In this document: in pieces, positions 37,497-46,797 of the stretch | How the letters are laid out: each line of letters starts with the position of its first letter | Numbering within the stretch: position 1 is the first letter of the stretch | From: Microbacterium salsuginis | GTDB lineage: Bacteria; Actinomycetota; Actinomycetes; Actinomycetales; Microbacteriaceae | DNA length: 64,000 bases | Direction of reading: 5' to 3' | Assembly (NCBI RefSeq): GCF_012524205.1 | Contig: NZ_JABACI010000001.1 | Span: 496,001-560,000 of the forward strand | Made by a program: the position numbers and the translations under genes | Notes under the pieces: model-generated | Database searches by the model: none | Told to the model about the DNA's origin: nothing | The model's input: only the letters and a program-made list of their open reading frames with translations

Positions 37497-37985
37497 GTGG
37501 AGCAGATCGAAGCGTGGTCGGAGTTCAACGTCGCGATGGTCGGCGCGACGGCGGCGCTCGCGGGACTCGTGATCGTCGCGGCGAGTGTGAACATCGGCGA
37601 CATCATCAAATCCGCATCCCTCACGGCCCGCCTGGCCGCCGGTATCGCGAGCCTCGTGCTCGCTCTCGCCGGCTCAGCGCTCGGCCTCGTCCCCGGCATC
37701 GGCGCACTGCCCTACGGCGTCACGCTGATCGCGCTCGCGCTGTGCGCGGCGGCGTTCCAGGTGCAGGCGACGCGCCGGATCTACCAGCACCGCCACCCTC
37801 CGGACCGCCTCAGGTTCGGTAAGTCCGCGGTAGGGTTCGTCGCACCTCTGGCCTACGTCGCGGGAGGCGCGCTCCTCGCGGCGGGAAGCCCGGACGGGTT
37901 GATGTGGGTCGCGGCGGGCTGTGTCATCGCGATCATCACTGCGCTGGTGATGTCGTGGATCGTCCTCGTCGAGGTGCTCCGCTGA
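37497..37985 (+). CDS. Four-helix membrane protein, unknown function
   Basis: 162 residues with four hydrophobic helices: 'VAMVGATAALAGLVIVAASV', 'LAAGIASLVLALAGSALGLV', 'VGFVAPLAYVAGGALLAAGS' and 'VAAGCVIAIITALVMSWIVL'; a charged loop 'RRIYQHRHPPDRLRFGKS' joins helices 2/3 and 4. I do not recognise a characterised family; similar small proteins are common in actinobacteria. It stands alone, divergent from lysC and convergent with the DMT permease. Confidence 0.75.
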   Translation: MEQIEAWSEFNVAMVGATAALAGLVIVAASVNIGDIIKSASLTARLAAGIASLVLALAGSALGLVPGIGALPYGVTLIALALCAAAFQVQATRRIYQHRHPPDRLRFGKSAVGFVAPLAYVAGGALLAAGSPDGLMWVAAGCVIAIITALVMSWIVLVEVLR

Positions 37986-38001
37986 CCCCTGGCCTGCCAG
38001 C

Positions 38002-38032
38002 CGGGCGGGCGGGCGGGCGGGCGGGCGGGCGG
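38002..38032 (+). repeat. (CGGG)n tandem repeat, about 7.75 units
   Basis: Seven perfect CGGG units plus CGG, starting 17 nt after the stop of the small membrane protein gene. Eight G-tracts on the + strand could form a G-quadruplex; slippage could vary the copy number. Confidence 0.9.
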
Positions 38033-38040
38033 ACACAACC

Positions 38041-38134
38041 TCGGATCCGCAGGTGCGGACGCGAACTGCGACACGCCGGCGGGAGGCGACTGACAACGGC
38101 GTGTCGCCCGGAAACGCCGCACGTGCGGATCCGA
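38041..38134. repeat. Large two-stage stem-loop between convergent genes
   Basis: Outer arms 38041-38057 and 38118-38134 (TCGGATCCGCAGGTGCG against CGCACGTGCGGATCCGA, one mismatch). Inner arms GCGACACGCCG (38068-38078) and CGGCGTGTCGC (38097-38107) are perfect. An internal loop separates the two helices. Possible terminator, REP-type element or structured RNA. Confidence 0.75.
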
Positions 38135-38186
38135 TTCTGTGTCCAGGGCACGGCGGGCGCGGGCCGGCAGCCGCGGGTGGCGGGGG

Positions 38187-39119
38187 TCAGCCCGGGGCGA
38201 CGGGAGGCAGCTCGGACTCGGCCGGCTTGCGCTCACGGAGAGTGCCACCTGTCGCGGCTAGCCAGCAGCCCGCGATCACGAGAGGGAAGCCCACCAGCAG
38301 GCCCGGCGTGAGCGGCTCACCGAGCACGATCAGGCCGAGCACGATCGCGACCACGGGATTGACGTACGTGAACAACGGTGCGCGAACCGGCCCGACGCGG
38401 GCGATGAGCGCGAAGAACACGATGAACGCGAGGGCGGTGCACAGCACGGCCAGCGCCACCAAGGCGACCGTGCTCGACACCGTCGGCACCTCGTGCTGCG
38501 TCAGGAAGGCGATCGGGGTGTAGAAGATCCCGACCGCGAACAGCGCCAGCGTGATCGAGCCGAGGGCGGGCACATCGCGCAGTTTGGTCGCGATCACGAA
38601 CGGCGCGATCGCATAGAGCAGAGCGACGAGAAGCACCTCGGCGGCCGCGATGATCCCGCCGCCGCCTTCAATGGCGAGGCCCGGACCCGCGACGATGATG
38701 GCGACGCCGGCAAAACCGACGAAGAGCCCGATCGCCCTGGAGGGCTTGAGCACCGAACGATCGCCGCCGCCGAACGCGATGAGAGCCGCGAACAGCGGCA
38801 CGGTCGCCACCAGCAGACCCGTCAGCCCCGACGGCAGCGTCTGCTCAGCGTGGCTGAGCAGCAGGAACGGCCCCGCCATCTCGATCGCACCGAACGCGAG
38901 CACCCAGCCGATCTTCGCGAACGCCGGTCGGAGCGCCTTGCTGCGCAGCGCGAACGGCAGCAGGATCACAGCACCCAGCAGCGTGCGTCCTGCCACCACG
39001 GCCGCCGGCGAGTACGAGTCGACCGCCTGCTTGATGAACAGATACGGGATGCCCCACAACAGCGCCATCGCCGCGAAGAGCAGCCACGCGCGGGCGTCGA
39101 AACGCTGCAAGGGGTTCAT
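38187..39119 (-). CDS. EamA/DMT-superfamily permease
   Basis: 310 residues, ten predicted helices in two EamA repeats ('WLLFAAMALLWGIPYLFIKQ', 'SGLTGLLVATVPLFAALIAF', 'PLFTYVNPVVAIVLGLIVLG'). The 'TYVNPVVAIVLG' segment is the conserved EamA helix 9 motif. It lacks the long central linker of the paralogue at 1080. ATG 39119 has GAGGG upstream and lies 10 nt after recR, so it is likely cotranscribed with dnaX-recR. Substrate unknown. Confidence 0.88.
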   Translation of the reverse strand: MNPLQRFDARAWLLFAAMALLWGIPYLFIKQAVDSYSPAAVVAGRTLLGAVILLPFALRSKALRPAFAKIGWVLAFGAIEMAGPFLLLSHAEQTLPSGLTGLLVATVPLFAALIAFGGGDRSVLKPSRAIGLFVGFAGVAIIVAGPGLAIEGGGGIIAAAEVLLVALLYAIAPFVIATKLRDVPALGSITLALFAVGIFYTPIAFLTQHEVPTVSSTVALVALAVLCTALAFIVFFALIARVGPVRAPLFTYVNPVVAIVLGLIVLGEPLTPGLLVGFPLVIAGCWLAATGGTLRERKPAESELPPVAPG

Positions 39120-39129
39120 GCCCGGGCCC

Positions 39130-39723
39130 TCATACCGACCGTCGGCCTTCGAAGGCGCGGCCGAGCGTGACCTCGTCGGCATACTCGAGGTCACCGCCCA
39201 CCGGGAGACCGGACGCGAGGCGGGTGACCGAGATCTCGAGCGAGTGCAGGAGCCTGCTCAGGTAGGTCGCGGTGGCCTCGCCCTCCAGATTGGGGTTCGT
39301 CGCGAGGATCACCTCCTGCACGGTGCCGTCGGCGAGGCGCTGCATGAGCTGCGTGATGCGCAGATCGTCGGGGCCGACGCCCGCGATCGGGCTGATGGCG
39401 CCGCCGAGGACATGGTAGAGCCCCCGGAACTCCCGCGTCCGCTCAATGGCGGCAACGTCCTTGGCGTCCTCCACGACGCAGATGACGGTCTGATTGCGCC
39501 GGGGATCGCGGCAGATGGAGCACCGGTCCTGCTCGGTGACGTTGCCGCACACCTCGCAGAAGCGCACCTTCTCGCGCACGACGCTGAGCAGCTCGGCGAG
39601 ATGGGACACGTCGAAATTCGGGGTCTGCAGGATGTGGAACGCGATGCGCTGCGCCGACTTCGGGCCGATGCCCGGAAGGCGGCCGAACTCGTCGATGAGG
39701 TCCTGAACGATGCCGTCGTACAT
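39130..39723 (-). CDS. recR: Recombination protein RecR
   Basis: 197 residues. '[19 protein letters not shown]' (helix-hairpin-helix), zinc finger '[16 protein letters not shown]', TOPRIM '[17 protein letters not shown]' and '[12 protein letters not shown]'. With RecO and RecF it loads RecA at gaps. It follows dnaX by 2 nt, the usual bacterial dnaX-recR operon (no ybaB-type gene lies between). Confidence 0.97.
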   Translation of the reverse strand: MYDGIVQDLIDEFGRLPGIGPKSAQRIAFHILQTPNFDVSHLAELLSVVREKVRFCEVCGNVTEQDRCSICRDPRRNQTVICVVEDAKDVAAIERTREFRGLYHVLGGAISPIAGVGPDDLRITQLMQRLADGTVQEVILATNPNLEGEATATYLSRLLHSLEISVTRLASGLPVGGDLEYADEVTLGRAFEGRRSV

Positions 39724-39725
39724 GC

Positions 39726-42116
39726 TCAGTTGAACCTCGTCGGCGGCTCGTACGGCTCTTCACGCACGAAGGTCGCGTGGAGCATCTGGCGCACCACCGC
39801 CTCGCCGTACCGCTGCACGCCGTTGGTCCGTGCAGCCGGCCCCGGGCGAGACGCCGGATCCGCGGCGGTCGCGGTGATCGGGTTCAGCGGCGGAGCGACG
39901 GTCGGGGGCACCGGCGCATCGCGCGCGATATCCGCGGGCACATCGAGGTCATCCTCTTCATCGCTGTCCGGCGTGAGCGACGGTGCGATGTCGGCCTCGC
40001 TCAGCACCTCGCCTTCGCGGACGGGCGCGAGAGTGGCCACGCGGACGGAAGCCGACGAAGCGGCATCCTCCGGTTCGTCGTCCACGGCGAACTGGCTGGG
40101 CGCGGGCGGTGTCGCAGGCCCGCTCGGATCGTCGGGCACCGCCGCGGGGCCAGGGTCGGGAGGCGGAGCATCGGCATCCGACGGGATGCGTGCGACTGCC
40201 CACTCCGTCACGGGCGCGGCCGAGGCGGCTGACGTCGGCGCCGGCGGCCGCGAGGCCGAGGTGGTTGCCCGCGGTGCCGCGGATGCGGGAGCCGCTGAGG
40301 TGCCTCCGGCACGCGTCGACGACCCCGCAGTCGAGGCAGCGGGCGACGCGCCGGGGGCGGATGCGGCCCCCGCCGCGTCCGCCATGGTCTTCGCCGGTGC
40401 CGGTCGCGCGCCCGCACCGCTGTTGCCGGGGCCGGGTCCTCCGTCGACGCCGGGGGCGCCTCCGCTCGGCCCGCCGCCGGCGTCGTGGCGCGCGATGTAC
40501 TTCACGCGGATGCCGAGCACGGCCAGGATCGCCTGGCGCAGGTCTTCGCTCGGGCCCTTTCCGGCGGCCAGCTGCTTGAACTTGGCGACATCGCCCTGGC
40601 TTGCGAACGCGAGTGTGAGCACGTCGCCCTCGAGCGACACGATGCGCGCGCCCGACGCGAGCATCCACGACGACCGACTGATGTCCTCGAGCCTTCCGAG
40701 GATCTGCTGCCACGCCTCGTGCATGCGCTCGAGCGTGATCGGACCCGACGGCACGGGTACCGATGGGGATGCCGGTTCCTCGGCCGCGGGCGACTCGTCA
40801 CGGCGTGGCACGCCTGTGTCGGGGGCGGTCGCGCGTTCGGTGACCGGGCTCGGGGCCTCGGACGGAGTCGACGCAGCGGCTGCGGCCGGGGCCGGGACCG
40901 GGGCGGGCTGGGCAGGAGCGGACGCGGGCCGGGTCGCCGCGGGCGCGTCTTGCGAAGGCGCCGCACCGTGCGAGGACGGGACCGTCCCTCGCGCCAGCAC
41001 GCGAGCGACCATGAGCTCGAGCTGCAGCCGCGGCGACGTCGCGCCGGTCATATCGTCGAGCGTCGCGATCACGAGGTCCGCGATGCGCGAGAGCCGTGCG
41101 GTGCCGAACAGGTCTGCCTGACCCTGCATGCGCGCGAGGTCTTCGGCCGAGATGCCGCGCAGCACCGCTGCCGCACCCTGACCCGTGGCCGACACGACGA
41201 TGAGGTCGCGCAGCCGCTCGAGCAGGTCGTCGACGAAGCGGCGCGGATCCTGGCCGGTCTGCACCACGCGGTCGACGGCCGCGAAAGCCGCTGCCGCGTC
41301 GGTCGCGGCGAAGGCGTCGATCACCTCGTCGAGCAGCTCGGCGTGCGTGTACCCCAGAAGCGCGACGGCGCGCGCGTATCGAACGATGACGGTGCCCGTC
41401 GTCCCGTCGTCGGGCACGGCGGCCGAGTCGGAGCCGGCGATCAGCTGGTCGAGGAGCGACAGCGTGTCTCGGGGCGAGCCCCCACCCGCGCGCACCACGA
41501 GCGGAAGCACGCCGGGCTCGACCTCGACGCGCTCCTGCTCACACAGCTGCTCGACGTACTCGAGCATCGCCGCGGGAGGTACCAGCCGGAACGGATAGTG
41601 GTGGGTGCGCGAGCGGATCGTGCCGATGACCTTCTCGGGCTCGGTCGTGGCGAAGATGAACTTGACGTGCTCGGGCGGCTCTTCGACCAGCTTGAGCAGG
41701 GCGTTGAACCCCTGGGGCGTCACCATGTGCGCCTCGTCGAGGATGAAGATCTTGAAGCGGTCGCGTGCGGGGGCGAACACGGCTCGCTCGCGCAGGTCGC
41801 GGGCGTCGTCGACGCCGTTGTGGCTCGCCGCGTCGATCTCGACGACGTCGAGCGATCCGCCGCCGCCGCGCCCGAGCTCGATGCAGCTGTCGCATTTTCC
41901 GCACGGGGTGTCGGTCGGTCCTTCGGCGCAGTTGAGGCAACGGGCGAGAATCCGCGCTGACGTGGTCTTTCCGCATCCACGCGGACCTGAGAACAGGTAC
42001 GCGTGGCCGACGCGATCGCTCCGCAATGCGGTCATGAGCGGCTCGGTGACCTGCGACTGGCCGATCATCTCGCCGAACGACTCGGGCCGGTAGCGGCGAT
42101 AGAGGGCGGTGGTCAC
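39726..42116 (-). CDS. dnaX: DNA polymerase III subunit gamma/tau
   Basis: 796 residues from GTG 42116 ('[19 protein letters not shown]'); GTG 42122 is an alternative. AAA+ domain: Walker A '[15 protein letters not shown]', zinc-binding '[16 protein letters not shown]', Walker B '[15 protein letters not shown]', SRC '[12 protein letters not shown]'. Domain III follows, then a long Pro/Ala-rich region (~390-760) typical of actinobacterial tau, ending '[20 protein letters not shown]'. ATPase core of the clamp loader; partner of the HolB encoded at 7.2 kb. A TAGGCT box six nt before the GTG supports the chosen start. Confidence 0.95.
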   Translation of the reverse strand: MTTALYRRYRPESFGEMIGQSQVTEPLMTALRSDRVGHAYLFSGPRGCGKTTSARILARCLNCAEGPTDTPCGKCDSCIELGRGGGGSLDVVEIDAASHNGVDDARDLRERAVFAPARDRFKIFILDEAHMVTPQGFNALLKLVEEPPEHVKFIFATTEPEKVIGTIRSRTHHYPFRLVPPAAMLEYVEQLCEQERVEVEPGVLPLVVRAGGGSPRDTLSLLDQLIAGSDSAAVPDDGTTGTVIVRYARAVALLGYTHAELLDEVIDAFAATDAAAAFAAVDRVVQTGQDPRRFVDDLLERLRDLIVVSATGQGAAAVLRGISAEDLARMQGQADLFGTARLSRIADLVIATLDDMTGATSPRLQLELMVARVLARGTVPSSHGAAPSQDAPAATRPASAPAQPAPVPAPAAAAASTPSEAPSPVTERATAPDTGVPRRDESPAAEEPASPSVPVPSGPITLERMHEAWQQILGRLEDISRSSWMLASGARIVSLEGDVLTLAFASQGDVAKFKQLAAGKGPSEDLRQAILAVLGIRVKYIARHDAGGGPSGGAPGVDGGPGPGNSGAGARPAPAKTMADAAGAASAPGASPAASTAGSSTRAGGTSAAPASAAPRATTSASRPPAPTSAASAAPVTEWAVARIPSDADAPPPDPGPAAVPDDPSGPATPPAPSQFAVDDEPEDAASSASVRVATLAPVREGEVLSEADIAPSLTPDSDEEDDLDVPADIARDAPVPPTVAPPLNPITATAADPASRPGPAARTNGVQRYGEAVVRQMLHATFVREEPYEPPTRFN

Positions 42117-42122
42117 CCCCAC

Positions 42123-42128
42123 AGCCTA
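42123..42128 (-). promoter_or_regulatory. TAGGCT -10 box of dnaX
   Basis: TAGGCT on the minus strand, then GTGGGG and GTG 42116; leaderless pattern. Confidence 0.5.
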
Positions 42129-42206
42129 CGGCGTGGCTGTGACATCAGACTCGGGCATCCGGCCGGCCGCCGGAGTCGTCCGCGATGACCACCGGCATGG
42201 CACTCG

Positions 42207-44735
42207 CTACGCATCGGCGCCGTGCTCAGTATCCGCCACGCCCGCGATGATCGGGATCGACGAAGTGACCGTCGGCACCGAAGCGGACAGCAGCGATCCG
42301 TCCTCGCGGCGGGCCTCGCCCAGCTCCTGCAGGCTGGGTCTCCCTGCGATGACGGGACCCTGCCCGTCGAGGGCGACCACGACCTCCTCGCCCGGGCCGA
42401 CGATGTACCCGGTGCCGCGCACGCTGAAGCCCACGGGGTCGCCGTCGGCATCGGCCCTCAGCCGCAACTGGTCGCGCGTGATCGTGATCTCGAGCCTGGT
42501 CCCGTGCCAGTGCAGCACGTACTCGAGTGACGGCCACGAGACCGGCAGACGCGGGTCGAAGGACAGCTCGCCGAAGTGATCCCGCATACCGCCGAAGCCC
42601 GAGACCAGCGCCGTCCACACCCCACCGGCCGATGCGACGTGGACGCCGTCGGCGGCATTGTGGTGCAGGTCGGCGAGGTCCACGAAGATCGACTGACGGA
42701 AGTACTCCAGCGCGAGGTCCTGGTATCCCACCTCCGCGGCGAGGATCGCCTGGACCACGGCCGAGAGCGTCGAGTCGCCCGTCGTCAGCGCGTCGTAGTA
42801 CTCGAAGTCGGCGAGCTTGTCCTCGTCCGAGAAGTGGTTGCCCTGCAGGAACAGGGCCAGCACGACGTCGGCCTGCTTGAGCACCTGATAGCGGTAGATG
42901 ACCAGCGGGTGGAAATGCAGCAGCAGCGGGCGCTTGTCGGGCGGGGTGTTCTCCAGATCCCAGATCTCGCGCTCGAGGAACACGTGATCCTGCGGATGGA
43001 TGCCGAGGGCCGGACTGAAGGGGATGTGCATCGCCTCCGCGGCGCGCTCCCACCCCTCTTCCTCACCCGGCTCGAGGCCCAGCCGGTCCACCATCTCGCG
43101 GTAGGCCTCGCCGTCGGCCTCCGCCATGTCCCGGACGGTCCGCGCCGCGAAGCGCAGGTTGAACCGGGCCATCACGTTGGTGAACAGGTTGTCGTTGACG
43201 ACGGTGGTGTACTCGTCGGGGCCGGTGACGCCATGGATGTGGAACGACTCGCCTTCGCCGTCGACCACGCCGTCGCTGGAGCGCCAGAATCCCAGCGTCG
43301 CCCACAGCCGGGCCGTCTCGACGGCGATGTCGACCCCCTCCCGGAAGAGGAACTCGTCATCGCCGGTGGCGCGCACGTACTTCGCGAGCGCATAGCTGAC
43401 GTCGGCGTTGATGTGGTACTGCGCCGTGCCGGCGGCGTAGTAGGCGGATGCTTCCTCGCCGTTGATCGTGCGCCACGGGAACAGCGCGCCGGCCTCGTTC
43501 AGCTGGAACGCGCGACGCCGGGCGGCGGGCAGCATGAGGTACCGCATCCGCAGCGCGTTCCGCGCCCACAGCGGCGTCGTGTACGCGAGGAACGGGAGCA
43601 CGTAGATCTCGGTGTCCCAGAAGTAGTGGCCCGAGTATCCCGACCCCGTCATGCCCTTCGCCGGGACGCCCAGGCCGTCGGCGCGGGCAGTCGCCTGCGC
43701 GAGCTGGAAGAGGCACCAGCGCGTCGCCTGCTGGAGGTCGTCGTGGCCGCCGATGCGCACGTCGGAGCGGTTCCAGAAGCCGTCCAGCCACACCCGCTGC
43801 CGCTCGTAGAGACGTGCCACGCCCTCGCTCATCGCGCGATCGAGGGTGCGACGACCCCGATCGACGAGCTCGCGAGCGGGCACGCCGCGCGAGGTGTGGT
43901 AGCTCACCAGCTTCGTGACGCGGACGGGCACCCCGGACTTCGCCTGCACGCGGAACACGTTCTTGGCGATGTCGGGCTCGACGAGGGTGCGCGCGGTGTA
44001 CTCGTTCTCGGTCTCGACGATGTGATCGGCGACCACCGCGAGCGTCATCCCCGATTCGGTCACCCGGTACGACAACGCCGAACGCAGCTTGTCCTGCCAG
44101 TACTCCTGAGCCTGCAGGACCCGCTCTTCCAGCTTCTCCCTCTTGCGCGGATCGAAGCCGGCCTTGCGCGGCACGGTCGGCGTGCCGCCGTAGACGTCCT
44201 CGCCGTCCTGCCGGTTGATGATCTGACAGTTGATGGTGACCGGGGCGTCGGCATTGAGCACCGTCACCTCCACCGACATCAGCGCGAGGTGCTTCTCCTC
44301 GAACGACACCAGCCGCTCGAAATCGATGCGCACGTGCTTGCCCGACGGAGTGACCCACACGATGCGGCGGCGCAGCACGCCCTCACGCATGTCGAGGACG
44401 CGCTCGTACTCGCGCACGTCCGCGACGTCCAGCGACAGCGGCTCGTCGTCGACGTACACGCGCATGACCTTCGCGTCGGGCGCGTTGATGATCGTCTGCC
44501 CGACCTCGGCGAATCCGTACGCCTGTTCGGCGTGACGGATCGGGAAGGTCTCATGGAACCCGTTGATGAACGTGCCGTGCTCGTGCGCGAACCGCCCTTC
44601 CGGGTGATTGCCGCGCAGCCCGAGATAGCCGTTGCCGACGGCGAACAGCGTCTCAGTGACGCCGGCGTCGTCCAGACCGAACGACGTCTCGACGAGGCGC
44701 CACGGGTCGACGGGGAATCGGTCGCGATCGATCAT
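42207..44735 (-). CDS. Glycoside hydrolase family 65 disaccharide phosphorylase
   Basis: 842 residues. N-terminal beta-sandwich ('WRLVETSFGLDDAGVTETLF', 'VGNGYLGLRGNHPEG'), (alpha/alpha)6 barrel with 'YFWDTEIYVLPFLAYTTP' and the catalytic acid Glu in 'HGVTGPDEYTTVVNDN', phosphate-binding His/Ser in 'LHHNAADGVHVASAGG'. GH65 enzymes phosphorolyse maltose, trehalose, kojibiose or nigerose to beta-glucose 1-phosphate. The neighbouring beta-phosphoglucomutase, whose ATGA overlap couples it to this gene, handles exactly that product. The disaccharide specificity cannot be fixed from sequence. Confidence 0.94.
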   Translation of the reverse strand: MIDRDRFPVDPWRLVETSFGLDDAGVTETLFAVGNGYLGLRGNHPEGRFAHEHGTFINGFHETFPIRHAEQAYGFAEVGQTIINAPDAKVMRVYVDDEPLSLDVADVREYERVLDMREGVLRRRIVWVTPSGKHVRIDFERLVSFEEKHLALMSVEVTVLNADAPVTINCQIINRQDGEDVYGGTPTVPRKAGFDPRKREKLEERVLQAQEYWQDKLRSALSYRVTESGMTLAVVADHIVETENEYTARTLVEPDIAKNVFRVQAKSGVPVRVTKLVSYHTSRGVPARELVDRGRRTLDRAMSEGVARLYERQRVWLDGFWNRSDVRIGGHDDLQQATRWCLFQLAQATARADGLGVPAKGMTGSGYSGHYFWDTEIYVLPFLAYTTPLWARNALRMRYLMLPAARRRAFQLNEAGALFPWRTINGEEASAYYAAGTAQYHINADVSYALAKYVRATGDDEFLFREGVDIAVETARLWATLGFWRSSDGVVDGEGESFHIHGVTGPDEYTTVVNDNLFTNVMARFNLRFAARTVRDMAEADGEAYREMVDRLGLEPGEEEGWERAAEAMHIPFSPALGIHPQDHVFLEREIWDLENTPPDKRPLLLHFHPLVIYRYQVLKQADVVLALFLQGNHFSDEDKLADFEYYDALTTGDSTLSAVVQAILAAEVGYQDLALEYFRQSIFVDLADLHHNAADGVHVASAGGVWTALVSGFGGMRDHFGELSFDPRLPVSWPSLEYVLHWHGTRLEITITRDQLRLRADADGDPVGFSVRGTGYIVGPGEEVVVALDGQGPVIAGRPSLQELGEARREDGSLLSASVPTVTSSIPIIAGVADTEHGADA

Positions 44736-45463
44736 CGTACGAAGTCCTCCAGGTCCTGCACCACCACATGGGCTCCCGCGTCCACGAGATCCTGTTCGCC
44801 GACTCCGCGGTCGACGCCCACGACGAGCCCGAAACCACCGGCGGCCGCGGAGCGCACGCCGCTGATGGCATCCTCCACCGCCGCGCTGGCCGCCGGATCC
44901 ACCTGCAGCATGCGCGCCGCCTCGACGAACACGTCGGGCGCCGGTTTGGACGCCAGATGGTCGCGCTCGGCGATCACTCCGTCCATCACGACCGTGAAGC
45001 GGTCCCGGATGCCGGCCGCCGCGAGCACCTCCTCGGCGTTCTTCGAACTCGACACGACCGCGACGGGGGTCCCTGCCGCGGCGAGCGCGTCGAGCAGACG
45101 GAGCGATCCGGGATACGGCGCGATCCCCTCGGCCCGCAGCACGCGCTCGAACACCGCGTTCTTGCGATTGCCGATGCCGCAGACCGTGTCTGCGGTGACG
45201 GGGTCGGACGGGTTACCCCAGGGCACCTCGACATCGCGTGAGCGCAGCAGGCTCGCGACACCGTCGTAGCGCTTCTTGCCGTCGAGATAGTCGAAGTAGT
45301 CGCGCTCGGTGTAGGGCGGCGTGATGTCCCACGCCGCGAAGAGCTCTTCGAACATCGACTGCCACGCGTGCATGTGCACTTCGGCGGTCGGGGTCAGGAC
45401 GCCGTCGAGGTCGAACAGCACAGCGTCGTATGAGCTGAGATCGGGCAGGGCGTCGGGTGCCAC
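44732..45463 (-). CDS. Beta-phosphoglucomutase (HAD family)
   Basis: 243 residues, GTG start with GGAGG upstream. HAD motif I 'YDAVLFDLDGVLTPTAEVH', 'VAVVSSSKNAEEVL' (motif II), Lys in 'HLASKPAPDVFVEAARML' and 'AVEDAISGVRSAAAGGFGLV' (motif IV). The helical cap contains 'LDGKKRYDGVASLLRSRDV', the beta-PGM signature region. It isomerises beta-glucose 1-phosphate to glucose 6-phosphate. First gene of the two-gene unit with GH65. Confidence 0.93.
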   Translation of the reverse strand: MAPDALPDLSSYDAVLFDLDGVLTPTAEVHMHAWQSMFEELFAAWDITPPYTERDYFDYLDGKKRYDGVASLLRSRDVEVPWGNPSDPVTADTVCGIGNRKNAVFERVLRAEGIAPYPGSLRLLDALAAAGTPVAVVSSSKNAEEVLAAAGIRDRFTVVMDGVIAERDHLASKPAPDVFVEAARMLQVDPAASAAVEDAISGVRSAAAGGFGLVVGVDRGVGEQDLVDAGAHVVVQDLEDFVR

Positions 45464-45563
45464 AGAACCTCCGGGGAACGAGTACGGGTCGTGGGTCGGC
45501 TCGCCTTCGTGCCGCCAGGCAAGCGTAATGTCATGGGGCGCCGGGCCGACACCCCGCAGCCGG

Positions 45564-46790
45564 TTACGGGCGTGCGACGCTCAGCGTCTGACGCGCGATC
45601 TCGAGCTCCTCATCGGTCGGGACCACGAGCACCGTCACGGTCGAGGCATCCGTCGAAATGATCCGGATGCCGCGTGCGCGCGCCTCGTTGCGCTCGGGGT
45701 CGATCTGCACGCCGGCGAAGCCGAGCGTCTCGAGCGCGGCGGCACGCACCAGCGGTGCATTCTCGCCGACGCCGGCGGTGAACGAGATGACGTCGGCACC
45801 GCCGAGCTGCGCGAGATAGGCGCCCGCATAGGCGCGCAGCCGGTGGACGTACACGTCGAACGCGAGCCGCGCGTCCTCGTCGCCTCGTTCGATGCCGGCC
45901 TGGATGTCGCGCAGATCGTTGGAGCCGGCGAGCCCGAGCAGTCCGCTGCGCTTGTTGAGCAGATCGTCGAGTTCGTCGATCGACATGCCGGCCCGCCGCG
46001 CGAGGTGGAAGAGCGCTGCCGGATCGATGTCGCCCGATCGCGTGCCCATCACGAGGCCTTCGAGCGGGGTGAAACCCATCGAGGTGTCCACCGATCGGCC
46101 ACCGTCGACGGCGGTCACCGACGCCCCGTTGCCGAGGTGGAAGACGATCTGCTTCAGCTCGTCGAGCGGGCGACCGAGGAACGCCGCCGCCTCTTCTGCG
46201 ACGAACTTGTGCGACGTGCCGTGGAAGCCGTAGCGGCGGATGCGGTGGGCTGCCGCCACCTCGCGATCGATCGCATACGTGTACGCCGCCGGAGGCAGGG
46301 TCTGGTGGTAGGCCGTGTCGAACACCGCGACGTGGGGAACGTCGGGGAACGCCTTCTTCGCGGCAACGATGCCGGCGAGGTTCGCCGGATTATGCAGCGG
46401 CGCCAGCACCGACAGCTCGTCGATGTTGATCTCGACGAGCGGGGTGATGAGCGTCGGCTCGAAGAACCGCGCGCCGCCGTGCACCACGCGGTGGCCCACG
46501 GCGATGGGAGCGTGCTCGGTGAGGGACGGACCGTCGGAGGCGAAGGCGTCGAGCATCACCTGAAAGCCGGCAGTGTGGTCGGGGATCGGCAGCTCGCGCG
46601 AGCGCGTCGCGTCGAGGAAGGTCGGCGCCGGACCGTCGGTGGGCTGCGCGTACACGGTGTGGCTGGCGACGCCGTCCGGGGCGCCGATGCGCTCGACGAG
46701 TCCCGACGCGAGGGTGGACGCGGTGTCCATGTCGAGCAGCTGATACTTGAACGACGACGACCCGCTGTTGATCACCAGGACCGGTGTCAT
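45564..46790 (-). CDS. ackA: Acetate kinase
   Basis: 408 residues. 'VLVINSGSSSFKYQLLD' (phosphate 1), 'VGHRVVHGGARF', 'VFDTAYHQTLPPAAYTYAI', 'RYGFHGTSHKFV', 'IVFHLGNGASVTAVDGG' and 'FTAGVGENAPLVR' are all canonical ASKHA/AckA motifs. It interconverts acetate + ATP and acetyl phosphate. It follows pta by 7 nt, forming the pta-ackA operon; together with acs the cell can both excrete and reuse acetate. Confidence 0.97.
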   Translation of the reverse strand: MTPVLVINSGSSSFKYQLLDMDTASTLASGLVERIGAPDGVASHTVYAQPTDGPAPTFLDATRSRELPIPDHTAGFQVMLDAFASDGPSLTEHAPIAVGHRVVHGGARFFEPTLITPLVEINIDELSVLAPLHNPANLAGIVAAKKAFPDVPHVAVFDTAYHQTLPPAAYTYAIDREVAAAHRIRRYGFHGTSHKFVAEEAAAFLGRPLDELKQIVFHLGNGASVTAVDGGRSVDTSMGFTPLEGLVMGTRSGDIDPAALFHLARRAGMSIDELDDLLNKRSGLLGLAGSNDLRDIQAGIERGDEDARLAFDVYVHRLRAYAGAYLAQLGGADVISFTAGVGENAPLVRAAALETLGFAGVQIDPERNEARARGIRIISTDASTVTVLVVPTDEELEIARQTLSVARP

Positions 46791-46797
46791 GCGACGG

